The notes: generated by a model from the sequence alone, not told the origin. 64,000 nucleotides of DNA from Leptolyngbyaceae cyanobacterium clean351 (GCA_027451865.1 DAIDHW010000008.1:1-64000); one strand, 5' to 3'; shown: positions 26,767 to 35,871, counted from the stretch's first letter. Made by a program: numbers and translations.

Positions 26767-29700
26767 GTGCAATTCGTCCCCGACGGCCCCGACATCCCAA
26801 ATGAACTTCTGCAGGCGCACGAGGAAGGGCGCGTTGTGTTTTTCTGTGGTGCAGGCATTTCCTACCCCGCAGGGCTGCCGGGCTTTGAGGGGCTAGTAGA
26901 GGGTATCTACACGTTGACTTATGCAGTGCGATTGGGTGTCGAGCAGAGAGCCTTCTGTTCCAAGGAGTACGACAAATGCCTACATCTGCTTGAGCAGCGC
27001 TTGCCTGGGGGGAGTTCGGCCGTCCGTCTCGCCTTGGAAAAGATTCTGACCCCTAAACCCGAGAGTGCCACTGATACCCAGGCTGCCCTGTTGCGACTAG
27101 GGCGCAGCCGTGAAGGCAAGCTGCAGCTGGTTACCACCAACTTCGACCGCCTCTTTCACTGGGCTGCCAAACGTACAGGGCAAGATTTCAAAAGCTACAC
27201 CGCTCCAGAGCTGCCGATTCCGAAAAACAGCCGCTGGGACGGACTGGTTTACCTACATGGCCTACTCCCTGCCGATGGGGGAGACGAGAGGGCATTGGAC
27301 CAACTGGTGGTTACTAGCGGTGACTTCGGTTTGGCCTATCTGAGTGAAGGCTGGGCAGCCCGCTTTGTGAGGGAGCTATTCCGTAACTACGTGGTCTGCT
27401 TTGTGGGCTACAGCATCAGCGACCCAATGCTGCGCTACATGATGGATGCCCTGGCGGCTGACCGGATGCGGGGTGAGGACGCGCCGCGGGCCTGGGCCCT
27501 AGGCAGTTTTGAGTCAGGGCAAGAGTCCCAGGAAGCCACTAGAGAGTCCCAGGAAGCCACTAGTTGGAAAGCTAAGGGCGTTGAACCTATTCTCTACAGG
27601 TCACACACTGCACACGATCACTCGTTGCTGCACCAGACCCTGGACAAATGGGCAGACACCTACCGTGATGACATGCAAGGTAAGGAAGCCATTGTTACTA
27701 AGTACGCCTGCTCCGAACTACGGGGGAGCACAAAGCAAGACAATTTCGTGGGCCGGATGCTGTGGGCGCTGTCGGACAAATCAGGCGTACCCGCCAAACA
27801 CTTTGCAGGCCTCAACCCAGCCCCGCCCCTAGACTGGCTGTATTGTTTCTCTGGGCAGAACGAAGTCATATCCCAGCCCCATCTGGCAGACTGGCTGGCA
27901 CGCCATTTGGATGACCCAAAGCTACTCATCTGGATGGCAAAAGAAAGTGGACAACTAGGCGACGGTTGGCCGTCGGTGATCAGACAGCAACTAAATTACC
28001 TTGCTTCACTAGAGCGGGATGGCAAGAATGATGAGCTAGATGGAATCCGCCTGAATTCCCCTAGAGCCATTCCCGGCCCCTCGATGCGAACCTTGTGGCG
28101 TCTTCTGCTCAGCGGTCGGGTGAAATCACCCCAGCAGAACACCGACCAGTATCCCTTACATGACTGGGAAAGGTGTCTTGAGCTAGAAGGACTGACCACC
28201 CCTCTTCGCCTGGAGTTGCGCGGACTGCTCGCGCCTCGGGTGACCTTAAAGCCACCGTTTCCTTGGGGCAACGATATGAGCACTGATCAGCTAGATAGCA
28301 TCAGTCAGTTGGTGAACTGGGAGATCGTCCTAGCAGCCGATGATGTGCGTTATACACTGGGCAACCTGGCCAATAACGAACACTGGAAATCAGGTCTGCC
28401 GCACCTACTGGGGGATTTTCAGCAGCTATTGCGTGATGCTCTGGACCTATCACGGGAACTGGGGGGAGCTAACGACCATCACGACCAGTCATTACTGCAT
28501 TTGCCATCTATTGAGCCGCACTGGCAAAACCGCGACTTCCGTGACTGGGTGATTCTGATCGAAGTGCTGCGCGATGCGTGGCTGGAGGTTCGCATCACCG
28601 AAAGTGCCCGCGCCGCGCACATCACCCGGGATTGGTTTGAGTTGCCCTACCCCACCTTCAAACGCCTCGCCCTATTTGCCGCTAGTCGGGATGATGGTTG
28701 CATTCCGTCCGAGCAGTGGGTTGAGTGGCTGCTGGCCGACAGCGGGCGGTGGCTGTGGTCTGAACATACACAACGGGAGGTGTGTAGGCTGTTCGCGCAG
28801 CAAGGGCAACGGTTGACAAGGACAGCACAGGAGCGCTTGGAGGCTGCCATCTTAGCTGGACCGCCCCACCGGGATGATCTAGAGCCTGATAGGTGGCTAG
28901 GTTTAGTGGATCGCCCTATCTGGCTGCGTTTAGACAAGCTGAAGCAGTCTGGCCTCATTCTGGGAGAGTTTGCATCAGCACGCCCGGCAGAAATTTCCCA
29001 AGCCAACGAGAGCGACGAGTTTCCGTACTGGATGGAGGACAACCTAGAGGTCGATATAGCCCCACGCAAGCGGCAGGATCTAGTGCAATGGCTCAAGAGG
29101 CCGCCTGAGAGAGGACCGTTCTCTGAAGACACATGGGGTGATGTCTGCCGAAAACACATGTTAAATAGCCTATGTGCACTGAGGGATTTAGCAGATGATG
29201 GTGTATGGCCTCTCCAGCGATGGACCGAAGCGCTGAGAGTCTGGGGCAGAGAGGGGAAAGGCAGAAGAGTTAAGCGGTCATGGCGTTATGCTGCGCCGCT
29301 GGTGCTACAGATGCTTAAGAATATTCCTGGGGAAATGGCAATGGCACACACCGTCACGTGGTGGATGCAGGCCACATCCAAGGCAATTACCCTCAACGCC
29401 GAAGATGAGAGCATTCTGCTGCAACTGTGCGATTGCGTGCTGGATTTGCCGCTGGAAGCTGCTACTGGCAGTAGCGACTCTGTTTTTGGAGCTATCAATC
29501 ATCCCGTCGAGCACATCACAGAGGTGCTGGTCAAGCTCTGTCTCAGACGTGATCCAAACGACGGCGATCAAATCCCAGACAACATTAAGCCCTTCTTCAC
29601 CAGGATCTGTGATGTGCAGGTGGACTGGTTTCGCCCCGGCCGGGTGGACTGGTTTCGCCCCGGCCGGGTGGTGTTGGGTTTATACCTGATCACACTTTTC

Positions 29701-30441
29701 CGCCTAGACCGGCTGTGGACTGATGAGCACCTTCTGCCGTTATTTAGTTGGGATAATCCAACCGAAGCCAAGGCAATGTGGCAACACTTCCTCCGTTCAC
29801 CGCGCGTGCACCTGCCCTTGTTTACAGCTCCAGCCTTCAAGCCGCAGTTTCTCGAGAGTGCAAGGCACTACGATGACCTTGGTGAACACCGCCAGGTTTT
29901 TGCTAGCTTCCTAACGAGCGCCGCCTTAGAACCAATCGAAGGATACACGACCGATGATTTCCGGTCTGTAATTGCTGCACTGCCACTAGAGGGCCTAGAA
30001 CAGTCCGCGCGAGAATTATCTAAGGCCATCGAAGGTGCCGCTAGCCAACGTGAGGAGTACTGGAAGAATCGCGTACAACCTTTCTGGCAAAACGTCTGGC
30101 CCAAGGACCGCAAACTGGTCACCCCTCGTATAATCCAGTCCTTGATCCTGATGGCCCTTGCCGCCCGGGGTGAGTTTCCGGCCGCCTTGGCTGAGGTGAA
30201 ATACTGGCTGCAACCCATTGGATACCTGCACTACATTCTTGATCGTCTGAGCGGGTCTGGTCTGTGCAGTAAATCCCCAGAGGCAGCATTGCAACTGCTA
30301 TATGAAGTGATTAACGCTCAATCGTCGTGGTCCCCGGATTTGGGTCAATGCTTAGACAAGATCGCGCAGGCCGATCCAAACCTTGCCCAAGATCCCCGTT
30401 ATCTCAGACTCCGAGAGCATTGCCGTCAGCATGGAATGTAG
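26767..30441 (+). CDS. Large SIR2-domain protein, probable Dsr1-type phage defence
   Basis: The 1224 residues begin with a SIR2-like NAD-binding domain (about 20-290): FFCGAGISYPAG (GAGIS at 28-32), TTNFDRLF (123-130), YLHG (His164) and VCFVGYSISDPML. About 900 helical residues follow, which I compare from memory with the DUF4020 region of defence-associated sirtuin 1 (Dsr1). Such proteins sense phage infection and deplete NAD+ to stop phage growth. The start is GTG 26767, directly after a TAG. Two perfect in-frame tandem duplications occur (27522-27563 and 29619-29666). No second defence gene is adjacent; chrA starts 15 bases downstream. The Dsr1 assignment is inference; the SIR2 domain is clear. 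Confidence 0.88.
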   Translation: MQFVPDGPDIPNELLQAHEEGRVVFFCGAGISYPAGLPGFEGLVEGIYTLTYAVRLGVEQRAFCSKEYDKCLHLLEQRLPGGSSAVRLALEKILTPKPESATDTQAALLRLGRSREGKLQLVTTNFDRLFHWAAKRTGQDFKSYTAPELPIPKNSRWDGLVYLHGLLPADGGDERALDQLVVTSGDFGLAYLSEGWAARFVRELFRNYVVCFVGYSISDPMLRYMMDALAADRMRGEDAPRAWALGSFESGQESQEATRESQEATSWKAKGVEPILYRSHTAHDHSLLHQTLDKWADTYRDDMQGKEAIVTKYACSELRGSTKQDNFVGRMLWALSDKSGVPAKHFAGLNPAPPLDWLYCFSGQNEVISQPHLADWLARHLDDPKLLIWMAKESGQLGDGWPSVIRQQLNYLASLERDGKNDELDGIRLNSPRAIPGPSMRTLWRLLLSGRVKSPQQNTDQYPLHDWERCLELEGLTTPLRLELRGLLAPRVTLKPPFPWGNDMSTDQLDSISQLVNWEIVLAADDVRYTLGNLANNEHWKSGLPHLLGDFQQLLRDALDLSRELGGANDHHDQSLLHLPSIEPHWQNRDFRDWVILIEVLRDAWLEVRITESARAAHITRDWFELPYPTFKRLALFAASRDDGCIPSEQWVEWLLADSGRWLWSEHTQREVCRLFAQQGQRLTRTAQERLEAAILAGPPHRDDLEPDRWLGLVDRPIWLRLDKLKQSGLILGEFASARPAEISQANESDEFPYWMEDNLEVDIAPRKRQDLVQWLKRPPERGPFSEDTWGDVCRKHMLNSLCALRDLADDGVWPLQRWTEALRVWGREGKGRRVKRSWRYAAPLVLQMLKNIPGEMAMAHTVTWWMQATSKAITLNAEDESILLQLCDCVLDLPLEAATGSSDSVFGAINHPVEHITEVLVKLCLRRDPNDGDQIPDNIKPFFTRICDVQVDWFRPGRVDWFRPGRVVLGLYLITLFRLDRLWTDEHLLPLFSWDNPTEAKAMWQHFLRSPRVHLPLFTAPAFKPQFLESARHYDDLGEHRQVFASFLTSAALEPIEGYTTDDFRSVIAALPLEGLEQSARELSKAIEGAASQREEYWKNRVQPFWQNVWPKDRKLVTPRIIQSLILMALAARGEFPAALAEVKYWLQPIGYLHYILDRLSGSGLCSKSPEAALQLLYEVINAQSSWSPDLGQCLDKIAQADPNLAQDPRYLRLREHCRQHGM
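27522..27563 (+). repeat. Perfect 21-base tandem duplication in the SIR2 gene
   Basis: Two identical 21-base copies (27522-27542 and 27543-27563) encode ESQEATR/ESQEATS in a charged linker after the SIR2 domain (about residues 253-266). The length is a multiple of three, so the frame is kept. Perfect identity suggests a recent duplication. Confidence 0.9.
29619..29666 (+). repeat. Perfect 24-base tandem duplication in the SIR2 gene
   Basis: Copies 29619-29642 and 29643-29666 are identical and encode VDWFRPGR twice in a row (about residues 952-966), followed by a few matching bases of a third copy. The frame is kept. This lies inside the C-terminal helical region, so the protein has eight extra residues compared with an unduplicated form. 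Confidence 0.92.
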
Positions 30442-30456
30442 GCAAAGGCAGGCTAA

Positions 30457-31638
30457 ATGGGACCAGAGGCCGGTAAACCAACCTACGATGCTCTGTCCGC
30501 CGAGCAAAAACGCCACAGACTCCTAGAAGTGGCGGGGTCATTTTTGCGCCTAGGTACCATCGCTTTCGGGGGGCCGGCGGCCCACATCGCCATGATGGAC
30601 CAAGAGTTTGTCGGGCGGCGCCAGTGGGTCAGCCGCGAAAAGCTCCTAGACCTGTTGGGCATTACCAACCTCATCCCCGGTCCCAACTCCACAGAGTTGG
30701 TGATGCATCTAGGCTGCGAGCAAGCCGGGTGGCGGGGCCTGATCCTGGCAGGGACCTGTTTTGTCTTGCCAGCCATGGGGATGGTATGGGCCTTGGCTAT
30801 CCTGTACAGCCACTATCAGACGCTTCCCCAGCTCCAAGCCCTGCTCTACGGGATCAAACCGGTGATCATTGCCATCACCCTCCAGGCCCTCGGGAATTTA
30901 GGTCGCAAGGCCGTTAAGGATATTCCTACGGCCCTGGCAGTCTTGGGGGCCGGGGCAGGTTATTTCAGTGGTTTCAGTCCCATCCTCCTGGTGGTGGGCT
31001 TGGGGGCGGGGGTGATGGTGGTTAAGAACTGGCAGCGCCTCAGTTCCCCCCTGGGACTAATTCCTATACCCGGGTCCTGGGTCCTGGCCGTCAGTAGTTC
31101 ACCCCCTAGCTCTGTGGGCTGGCTGAGTGTGTTGACGTTCTTTCTCAAGATTGGCTGCGTGCTCTACGGCAGTGGCTACGTCCTGTTGGCCTTTCTCCAG
31201 CAGGACTTAGTGGAGCGCCACCATTGGCTGACGTCCCAGCAGCTTTTGGACGCAGTGGCAATCGGCCAATTCACCCCAGGGCCAGTATTCACCACGGCTA
31301 CCTTTATTGGTTACCTCCTGGCGGGTAACCCCGGCGCTATCGCCGCCACGGTGGGCATTTTTTTGCCGGCCTTTTTCTTCGTGTGGCTAGTGCGCCCTGC
31401 AGCCGCCTGGCTACGTCAATCCCGGTGGGCAAGCAGCCTCCTAGACGGGGTGAATGCTGCCTCCCTAGGGTTGATGGCCAGTGTTACCTGGGTACTGGCC
31501 TGGTCCGCCCTAGTTGACAAACTAACCCTTACTCTGGGGGTGGTGAGTCTAGGGGTACTGCTGCGCTGGCGGCCCAATTCAGTTTGGCTAGTGCTAGCCG
31601 GTGGCGGGGCTGGGGTCCTCGCCTGGATCAACAAATGA
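30457..31638 (+). CDS. chrA: Chromate transporter ChrA
   Basis: A 393-residue CHR-family membrane protein made of two homologous halves, expected to export chromate. The first half has GTIAFGGPAAHIAMMDQEFV, WVSREKLLDLLGITNLIPGPNSTEL and YGIKPVIIAITLQALG. The second has GCVLYGSGYVLLAFLQQDLV and LLDAVAIGQFTPGPVFTTATFIGYL. The paired (G)FGGP/YGSGY and PGPN/PGPV motifs are family hallmarks. The ATG starts 15 bases after the SIR2 gene stop, so it may be read from the same transcript. Whether it arrived with the SIR2 gene or was there before cannot be told. Confidence 0.94.
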   Translation: MGPEAGKPTYDALSAEQKRHRLLEVAGSFLRLGTIAFGGPAAHIAMMDQEFVGRRQWVSREKLLDLLGITNLIPGPNSTELVMHLGCEQAGWRGLILAGTCFVLPAMGMVWALAILYSHYQTLPQLQALLYGIKPVIIAITLQALGNLGRKAVKDIPTALAVLGAGAGYFSGFSPILLVVGLGAGVMVVKNWQRLSSPLGLIPIPGSWVLAVSSSPPSSVGWLSVLTFFLKIGCVLYGSGYVLLAFLQQDLVERHHWLTSQQLLDAVAIGQFTPGPVFTTATFIGYLLAGNPGAIAATVGIFLPAFFFVWLVRPAAAWLRQSRWASSLLDGVNAASLGLMASVTWVLAWSALVDKLTLTLGVVSLGVLLRWRPNSVWLVLAGGGAGVLAWINK

Positions 31639-31647
31639 GCACCCTTA

Positions 31648-34194
31648 TCAATCCCCAGTCACCTTCAATTTCTCAAATAGGACCGCCAAGGGGCGGGGAT
31701 CCGGGGGCAAGGCAGCCGAGTCGCGGTAGGCAATCTCAACCTGATGGATACCAGGCTGAGCAGCCAGGGGCACCCTGAGGTCCTGAAATTGACCAGTCCG
31801 GGGGAAGTGATAGACGTATACCCGGGTGCCATCTAACCTAATAGTCATCACTTGCCCGGGCTTGAGGGTCAGGCAGCGCAGCTGCAGGACCGCAGCACCG
31901 GTGGCGGGAATGTTTACCTGGAAGCTAGTCACAGGACCAAGGCCCCAGCGGACTTGCTTGGTGGCCCCGAGCTGGGGGTAGGGGCCTTCTAGGGCACCCA
32001 GGTTGACTGGATTGGCCAAGCCCTGGAAGGGCGAGGGGAGGCTATAGGTGGCCACAAAGGGGCCGTTGGCCTGGGCGACGTAATTTGAGACTGAGAACAG
32101 CTTCAACTCCTTAAATAGGACCGCCAGGGGCCGGGGGTCGCGGGCGGTAGAGGTCCAGTGCTGGTAATTGATTTCTATCCGGTGAGCGCCCGGGGGTACC
32201 GGTACTTCCCAGGAGTCGTACTGAGCGAGTTTGGTAAAGCGATGGACTGATACTAGCTGCCCGTCTACTTTAATGCTCATAACCTGGCCGGGGGTCAGGG
32301 CCGTGGCAGTCAGGACTAATTTAGCGCTCTGGCCTGGGTTGACCTTGACCCCAAAGGTGGTTCGGGGACCAAGGCCCCAGCGCCCCGACCAAGGGCCACT
32401 CCCGGGGAGCTTTTCCGGGGGGCCTAAATTAGTGGGCTGGCTGAGACCGGCAAAGGGAGGAGTCTTTACGTACAGCAACACTTTGCCTCCGCCGTAGGGA
32501 TTGGGATAAGTCTGTAAGAGATTAAAGTTGGGGTCTTGATCCAAAGCCGCCAGCAACTGAGCCTGGAGGTTGGCAGCGGGTAGGTAGGGGATCAAGTCTT
32601 GATCGTCAGCACTGAAGGCTACCACGTACTCCCTGGTCTCATCCATGTAGTTCACGTAGGCAGGGACCTGGTTAGGGTTTTGGGAGTGCTGCTGCAGCCA
32701 CAGGTTCAGAACCGAGACGTTGGGAAGGCCACCGCGAGAGATGTTGGGGATGGGGATGATACCGAGAGATGGGACAAATCGATCGGGGAAATAGTCTCGT
32801 TTGCTAACAAAGTCCAGAGTCCCGTCATTTAGGTAGGGAGTGACACCCACAAAGAAGGGCTGAATCAGCTGCTGGTCGAGGTGAGCGATGCCATGGCGGT
32901 AGACGGCATCCCGGGTGATGGTCTGGTAGATCAGCTCCACGAGTCCCCGCCGGTATTTGATCTCGGCGGCTGTGCCGATGGTTTCTCCTCCTTGAAGGTT
33001 GCGCAGGGGCCAATGGAACCCCCCGAGGGCAATGGCCCCCAGAGCGGTCATCCCCAGGGTTTTGAGCCACCCCCGGCCCCAGTCCGAAATCCCGTGGAGC
33101 CAAGCTACCATCTGCACTGTATTGAGGAGAATTAAGCTCTGCAGTTGCACACCGAAGAAAGGGCTGAGAACCCCTCCCTTAACTGCTGATACGGTCACGA
33201 TGAGGTAGGCTGTACCCACCAGGACCGCCAATCCCAAGCCCCGACCCACCCCCCGGCGGCCCCTCAAAACTACCCCTGCACAAAGACTCACCAAACCCAA
33301 CCAAACCCACCACCAAGCCCCCAGCATAAAAGCACCGCCCGGGCCGGTTAGATAATAGGTTAGGTTCGCCTGCAGGCTTTGATGAACTTCCCAGGCGGCG
33401 AGGGTGCTCCCGAAGACATCGACTATGTACTCAGTGAGGGCAGGGAGAGCCATCAGGTAGTACGGCAACGCCACCACCAGGGCGACCCCTAGGGTGAGGG
33501 CATTCACGGCCAGGAGCCGCTGCCGGCCGGTGCCCGCTATCCAGTCAATTAGGCTAGCCACCAGTAAAGCCAGCACTACAGTGGTGAGCGTAACGGGAAA
33601 TGTAGATGCCTTGGTGAGCAGGGCTAGGCCTATCAGGCAGCCAACTACCACCTGGGTTCTAGGGCTACTAGTTAACCAAGGCTGTTCAAAAATCAAAATT
33701 ATGGTGCTGGCACTCAGCAGGCCCCAGATAATATCCGGCCGACACTCCAAAATCAAATTCTCCGTCAGCGGCCAACTTAGGGTACTCGCCACTAGGGTTA
33801 CCCTCAGGACAACGGGCAACTCCCGCCCGAGATATTCTCCAAACACCAGCAGCAACCAGACTAGAACTCCATTGAGGAGGGGAGGAGCCCAAGGATGGAC
33901 ACCAAAAATTGCAAAGGCGAGAAAAGCCTCTAGGGTGCTAAAGGGAGAGTGGGGCGGATGTTTGACCAGATCGGCACCTAGGGCGCCAAAGCCGCCGTTG
34001 TAAAAGATTTGCAGCCGGTCCAAGCCATCGTTGAAATAGGTGATGTCATCGAAGGTGGGGGGAAAAGCTAAACTGCCCTGCCGGAGGGACTGCAGTACAA
34101 TGACGAGGGTATATAGGAGCGCCACCGCTAGCCAGACTCGGTAGTGAATCTGCCCTGATTGGCCGCCTTGTGGTGCTAGGTTGCTCGTAGTCAT
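31648..34194 (-). CDS. Large membrane protein with duplicated C-terminal domain, GT-C-like
   Basis: The 848 residues start with about 400 residues of ten or so hydrophobic helices. An acidic pair in FDDITYFNDGLDRLQ in the first extracytoplasmic loop is like GT-C sugar transferases (PMT/ArnT type). A soluble region and two homologous beta-rich domains follow (about 600-705 and 740-848). Each has the pattern RWGLGPxTxFxVxxxxG, LTPGQVMSIKVDG or LKPGQVMTIRLDG, and DPRPLAVLFxxLK near its end. It is probably involved in surface glycan assembly, but the donor and acceptor are unknown. A paralogue lies at 36809-38965. The region upstream holds a scrap of a third copy. Confidence 0.82.
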   Translation of the reverse strand: MTTSNLAPQGGQSGQIHYRVWLAVALLYTLVIVLQSLRQGSLAFPPTFDDITYFNDGLDRLQIFYNGGFGALGADLVKHPPHSPFSTLEAFLAFAIFGVHPWAPPLLNGVLVWLLLVFGEYLGRELPVVLRVTLVASTLSWPLTENLILECRPDIIWGLLSASTIILIFEQPWLTSSPRTQVVVGCLIGLALLTKASTFPVTLTTVVLALLVASLIDWIAGTGRQRLLAVNALTLGVALVVALPYYLMALPALTEYIVDVFGSTLAAWEVHQSLQANLTYYLTGPGGAFMLGAWWWVWLGLVSLCAGVVLRGRRGVGRGLGLAVLVGTAYLIVTVSAVKGGVLSPFFGVQLQSLILLNTVQMVAWLHGISDWGRGWLKTLGMTALGAIALGGFHWPLRNLQGGETIGTAAEIKYRRGLVELIYQTITRDAVYRHGIAHLDQQLIQPFFVGVTPYLNDGTLDFVSKRDYFPDRFVPSLGIIPIPNISRGGLPNVSVLNLWLQQHSQNPNQVPAYVNYMDETREYVVAFSADDQDLIPYLPAANLQAQLLAALDQDPNFNLLQTYPNPYGGGKVLLYVKTPPFAGLSQPTNLGPPEKLPGSGPWSGRWGLGPRTTFGVKVNPGQSAKLVLTATALTPGQVMSIKVDGQLVSVHRFTKLAQYDSWEVPVPPGAHRIEINYQHWTSTARDPRPLAVLFKELKLFSVSNYVAQANGPFVATYSLPSPFQGLANPVNLGALEGPYPQLGATKQVRWGLGPVTSFQVNIPATGAAVLQLRCLTLKPGQVMTIRLDGTRVYVYHFPRTGQFQDLRVPLAAQPGIHQVEIAYRDSAALPPDPRPLAVLFEKLKVTGD

Positions 34195-34301
34195 AGGGTT
34201 GATTGGTGGGCTGTAGCAGGTGGGAGGAGGATTATTAATCTGGGGCGCCTGACCCGCAAGGGTGCATAGGGTTAAGTCAGCTAGATTGTAAAGCAGTAGC
34301 T
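34195..34301. other. Short gap upstream of the 848-residue gene
   Basis: These bases hold the leader of the minus-strand gene that starts at 34194. Weak similarity to the 3' part of the paralogues (agcagtagctgtccag against gcggtagaggtccag) runs into it from the decayed copy at 34302-34400, so the border of that remnant is uncertain. No gene is present. Confidence 0.4.
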
Positions 34302-34400
34302 GTCCAGGGTTGGTAACTGATTTTCACCTAGGAAGCGCCCTACCGGCACCTCCCGGGAGTCGGAACTGAGCCAGTTTGGTAAAACCATAGACCAGGCACC
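34302..34400 (-). pseudogene. 3' scrap of a third GT-C-like paralogue
   Basis: Read on the minus strand, this stretch aligns with the first C-terminal domain of the genes at 31648 and 36809. VYGFTKLAQF here corresponds to VSVHRFTKLAQY there. The plus-strand bases tggtaactgatttt, taccggcacctccc and gagccagtttggtaaa match with scattered changes. A four-base deletion where the intact genes read gggg breaks the frame. It lies upstream of an intact copy in the same orientation. With the 5' scrap at 36753-36812 it frames the glycosyltransferase island. Confidence 0.75.
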
Positions 34401-34893
34401 CGTTTGCCTTTTGCGTACCTGGAAATCCGTCTTTAAACCTCAAAATTTAATACTGATGTTCGCAAATACATCCTGCGTGTGTTGCAACCTATGGAGGACT
34501 AGAATCCATGGCGGCCCCACAAAGCGTTTATCCTCATGCCAGTTTTATCCCTCGGGAGGTTACAGAAGCGTCTCCGCCCCGTAGGACCTACGGATTCGAC
34601 TTGCCGATGAATTGGCACAAATGACTGTAAGCCAGGTGTTTGAGCCCCTGCAAGACTTGTCTTCAGGCAAGGGTGTATCGAGGGACAATCACTTGCCCTG
34701 GTGAGATTGACCTAGCCCCAGATGCCATGTAAGATGCCATACGGGAGCACGGCGAGTGGGTTCCGGCTTGAGCCAGCGGGACTGTTGCGCCGGCCATTCT
34801 GGTTTGGGCAGTAAAAGGCCAAGAAATCCGGCAACTGTTCGCCTGACGGCAGGAGTTAGGACTTTCCCGATTGTGGAGATGGTTACCTAAAAA
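34401..34893. other. Non-coding, possibly decayed sequence before the glycosyltransferase
   Basis: No intact gene is visible. Frames on both strands are short and broken. One plus-strand frame reads GTITCPGEIDLAPDAM, then a stop, then DAIREHGEWVPA, a stop and AILVWAVKGQEIRQLFA. This looks like a gene worn by stop codons, but I cannot assign it. The base composition is less GC-rich than the flanking paralogues. It may hold remains of the element that brought in the next two genes. The ribosome-binding site for the glycosyltransferase (tggag) is near 34874. Confidence 0.4.
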
Positions 34894-35841
34894 ATGGATC
34901 ACGTTACTCTATCTGTCATAGTGCCATGCTACAACGAAGAGCGCGGTATACATGAGTTGCACTATCGCGTCACCAGAGTCTGCCAGGCGCACATTGGTGA
35001 TTCCTATGAACTGCTCCTCATTAACGATGGATCTCGTGATACAACTTGGCAACTCATGAAGGAAATCGCCGGGTTGGACCACCATGTGGTGGCCATTAAC
35101 CTATCGCGGAACTTTGGGCACCAATTGGCTCTGTCCGCTGGTCTTCAACTATGTCGCGGAGAACTGATATTTATGTTGGATGCTGATTTACAGGATCCAC
35201 CAGAGTTACTTCCTGATATGGTAGCCCGCCTTAATGAGGGTTTTGACGTGGTGTATGGCCAGCGGATTAAGCGTGAGGGTGAGACACTCTTCAAGAAAGC
35301 TTCGGCATTCGCTTTCTATCGGCTACTTAACAAGTTAGTTGACATCGACATCCCCCCTGATACAGGAGACTTCAGACTTATCAATAGGCGGGTGGTGGAT
35401 ATCCTGAACAAAATGCCAGAGCACTATAGATTCATCCGAGGTATGGTGAGTTGGATTGGTTTACGTCAAACGGCTTTCCCCTATGAGCGTGCTGCCCGCT
35501 TCGCAGGGGAAAGTAAATATCCTATACGGAAGATGCTAAGGTTCTCCATGGACGCGATCACTAGCTTCTCCGTACGCCCCCTCCGCCTCGCATCCTATAT
35601 TGGGATTCTCTTCGGTGTTTGTGCATTCTTCTTACTGCTGTACATAATAATTAACTATTTCCTTGGTTATAGCGTGAAGGGGTGGACATCCCTAGTAGTA
35701 CTCATCCTCTTTCTCGGAGGCATTCAGCTAATAGTTGCAGGGGTGATGGGTGAATACCTAGGAAGGCTTTATATTGAGGCTAAAGGGCGTCCTATGTTCG
35801 TCATCCAGGAGATCATCTCGAACTCCACATCACAGTCCTGA
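34894..35841 (+). CDS. Group 2 glycosyltransferase, polyprenyl-phosphate sugar type
   Basis: A 315-residue inverting GT-A enzyme. The nucleotide-sugar domain has VIVPCYNEERGIHEL, NDGSRD, the metal-binding motif in LDADLQDPPELL (about 92-96) and GDFRLINRRVVD. Two hydrophobic helices follow (about 232-285) in a C-terminal part ending GRLYIEAKGRPMFVI. This is the dolichyl/undecaprenyl-phosphate sugar synthase type (GtrB, Dpm1-like), which loads a lipid carrier used by GT-C transferases. That fits the flanking GT-C-like membrane proteins. Codons are more AT-rich than those of the neighbours, and the gene runs against the flanking genes, which suggests insertion. Confidence 0.92.
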   Translation: MDHVTLSVIVPCYNEERGIHELHYRVTRVCQAHIGDSYELLLINDGSRDTTWQLMKEIAGLDHHVVAINLSRNFGHQLALSAGLQLCRGELIFMLDADLQDPPELLPDMVARLNEGFDVVYGQRIKREGETLFKKASAFAFYRLLNKLVDIDIPPDTGDFRLINRRVVDILNKMPEHYRFIRGMVSWIGLRQTAFPYERAARFAGESKYPIRKMLRFSMDAITSFSVRPLRLASYIGILFGVCAFFLLLYIIINYFLGYSVKGWTSLVVLILFLGGIQLIVAGVMGEYLGRLYIEAKGRPMFVIQEIISNSTSQS

Positions 35842-35871
35842 TCATAAAGACCTACAAGAAGGTGATATAAA

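Noticed and set aside
28647-29159. 170-codon frame antisense inside the SIR2 gene
   Set aside because: The sense frame is one continuous 1224-residue protein; the antisense product is rich in Ser/Arg/Cys, as expected for a shadow.
34663-34902. 79-codon minus-strand frame before the glycosyltransferase
   Set aside because: No family features, and it overlaps the start of a certain plus-strand gene.
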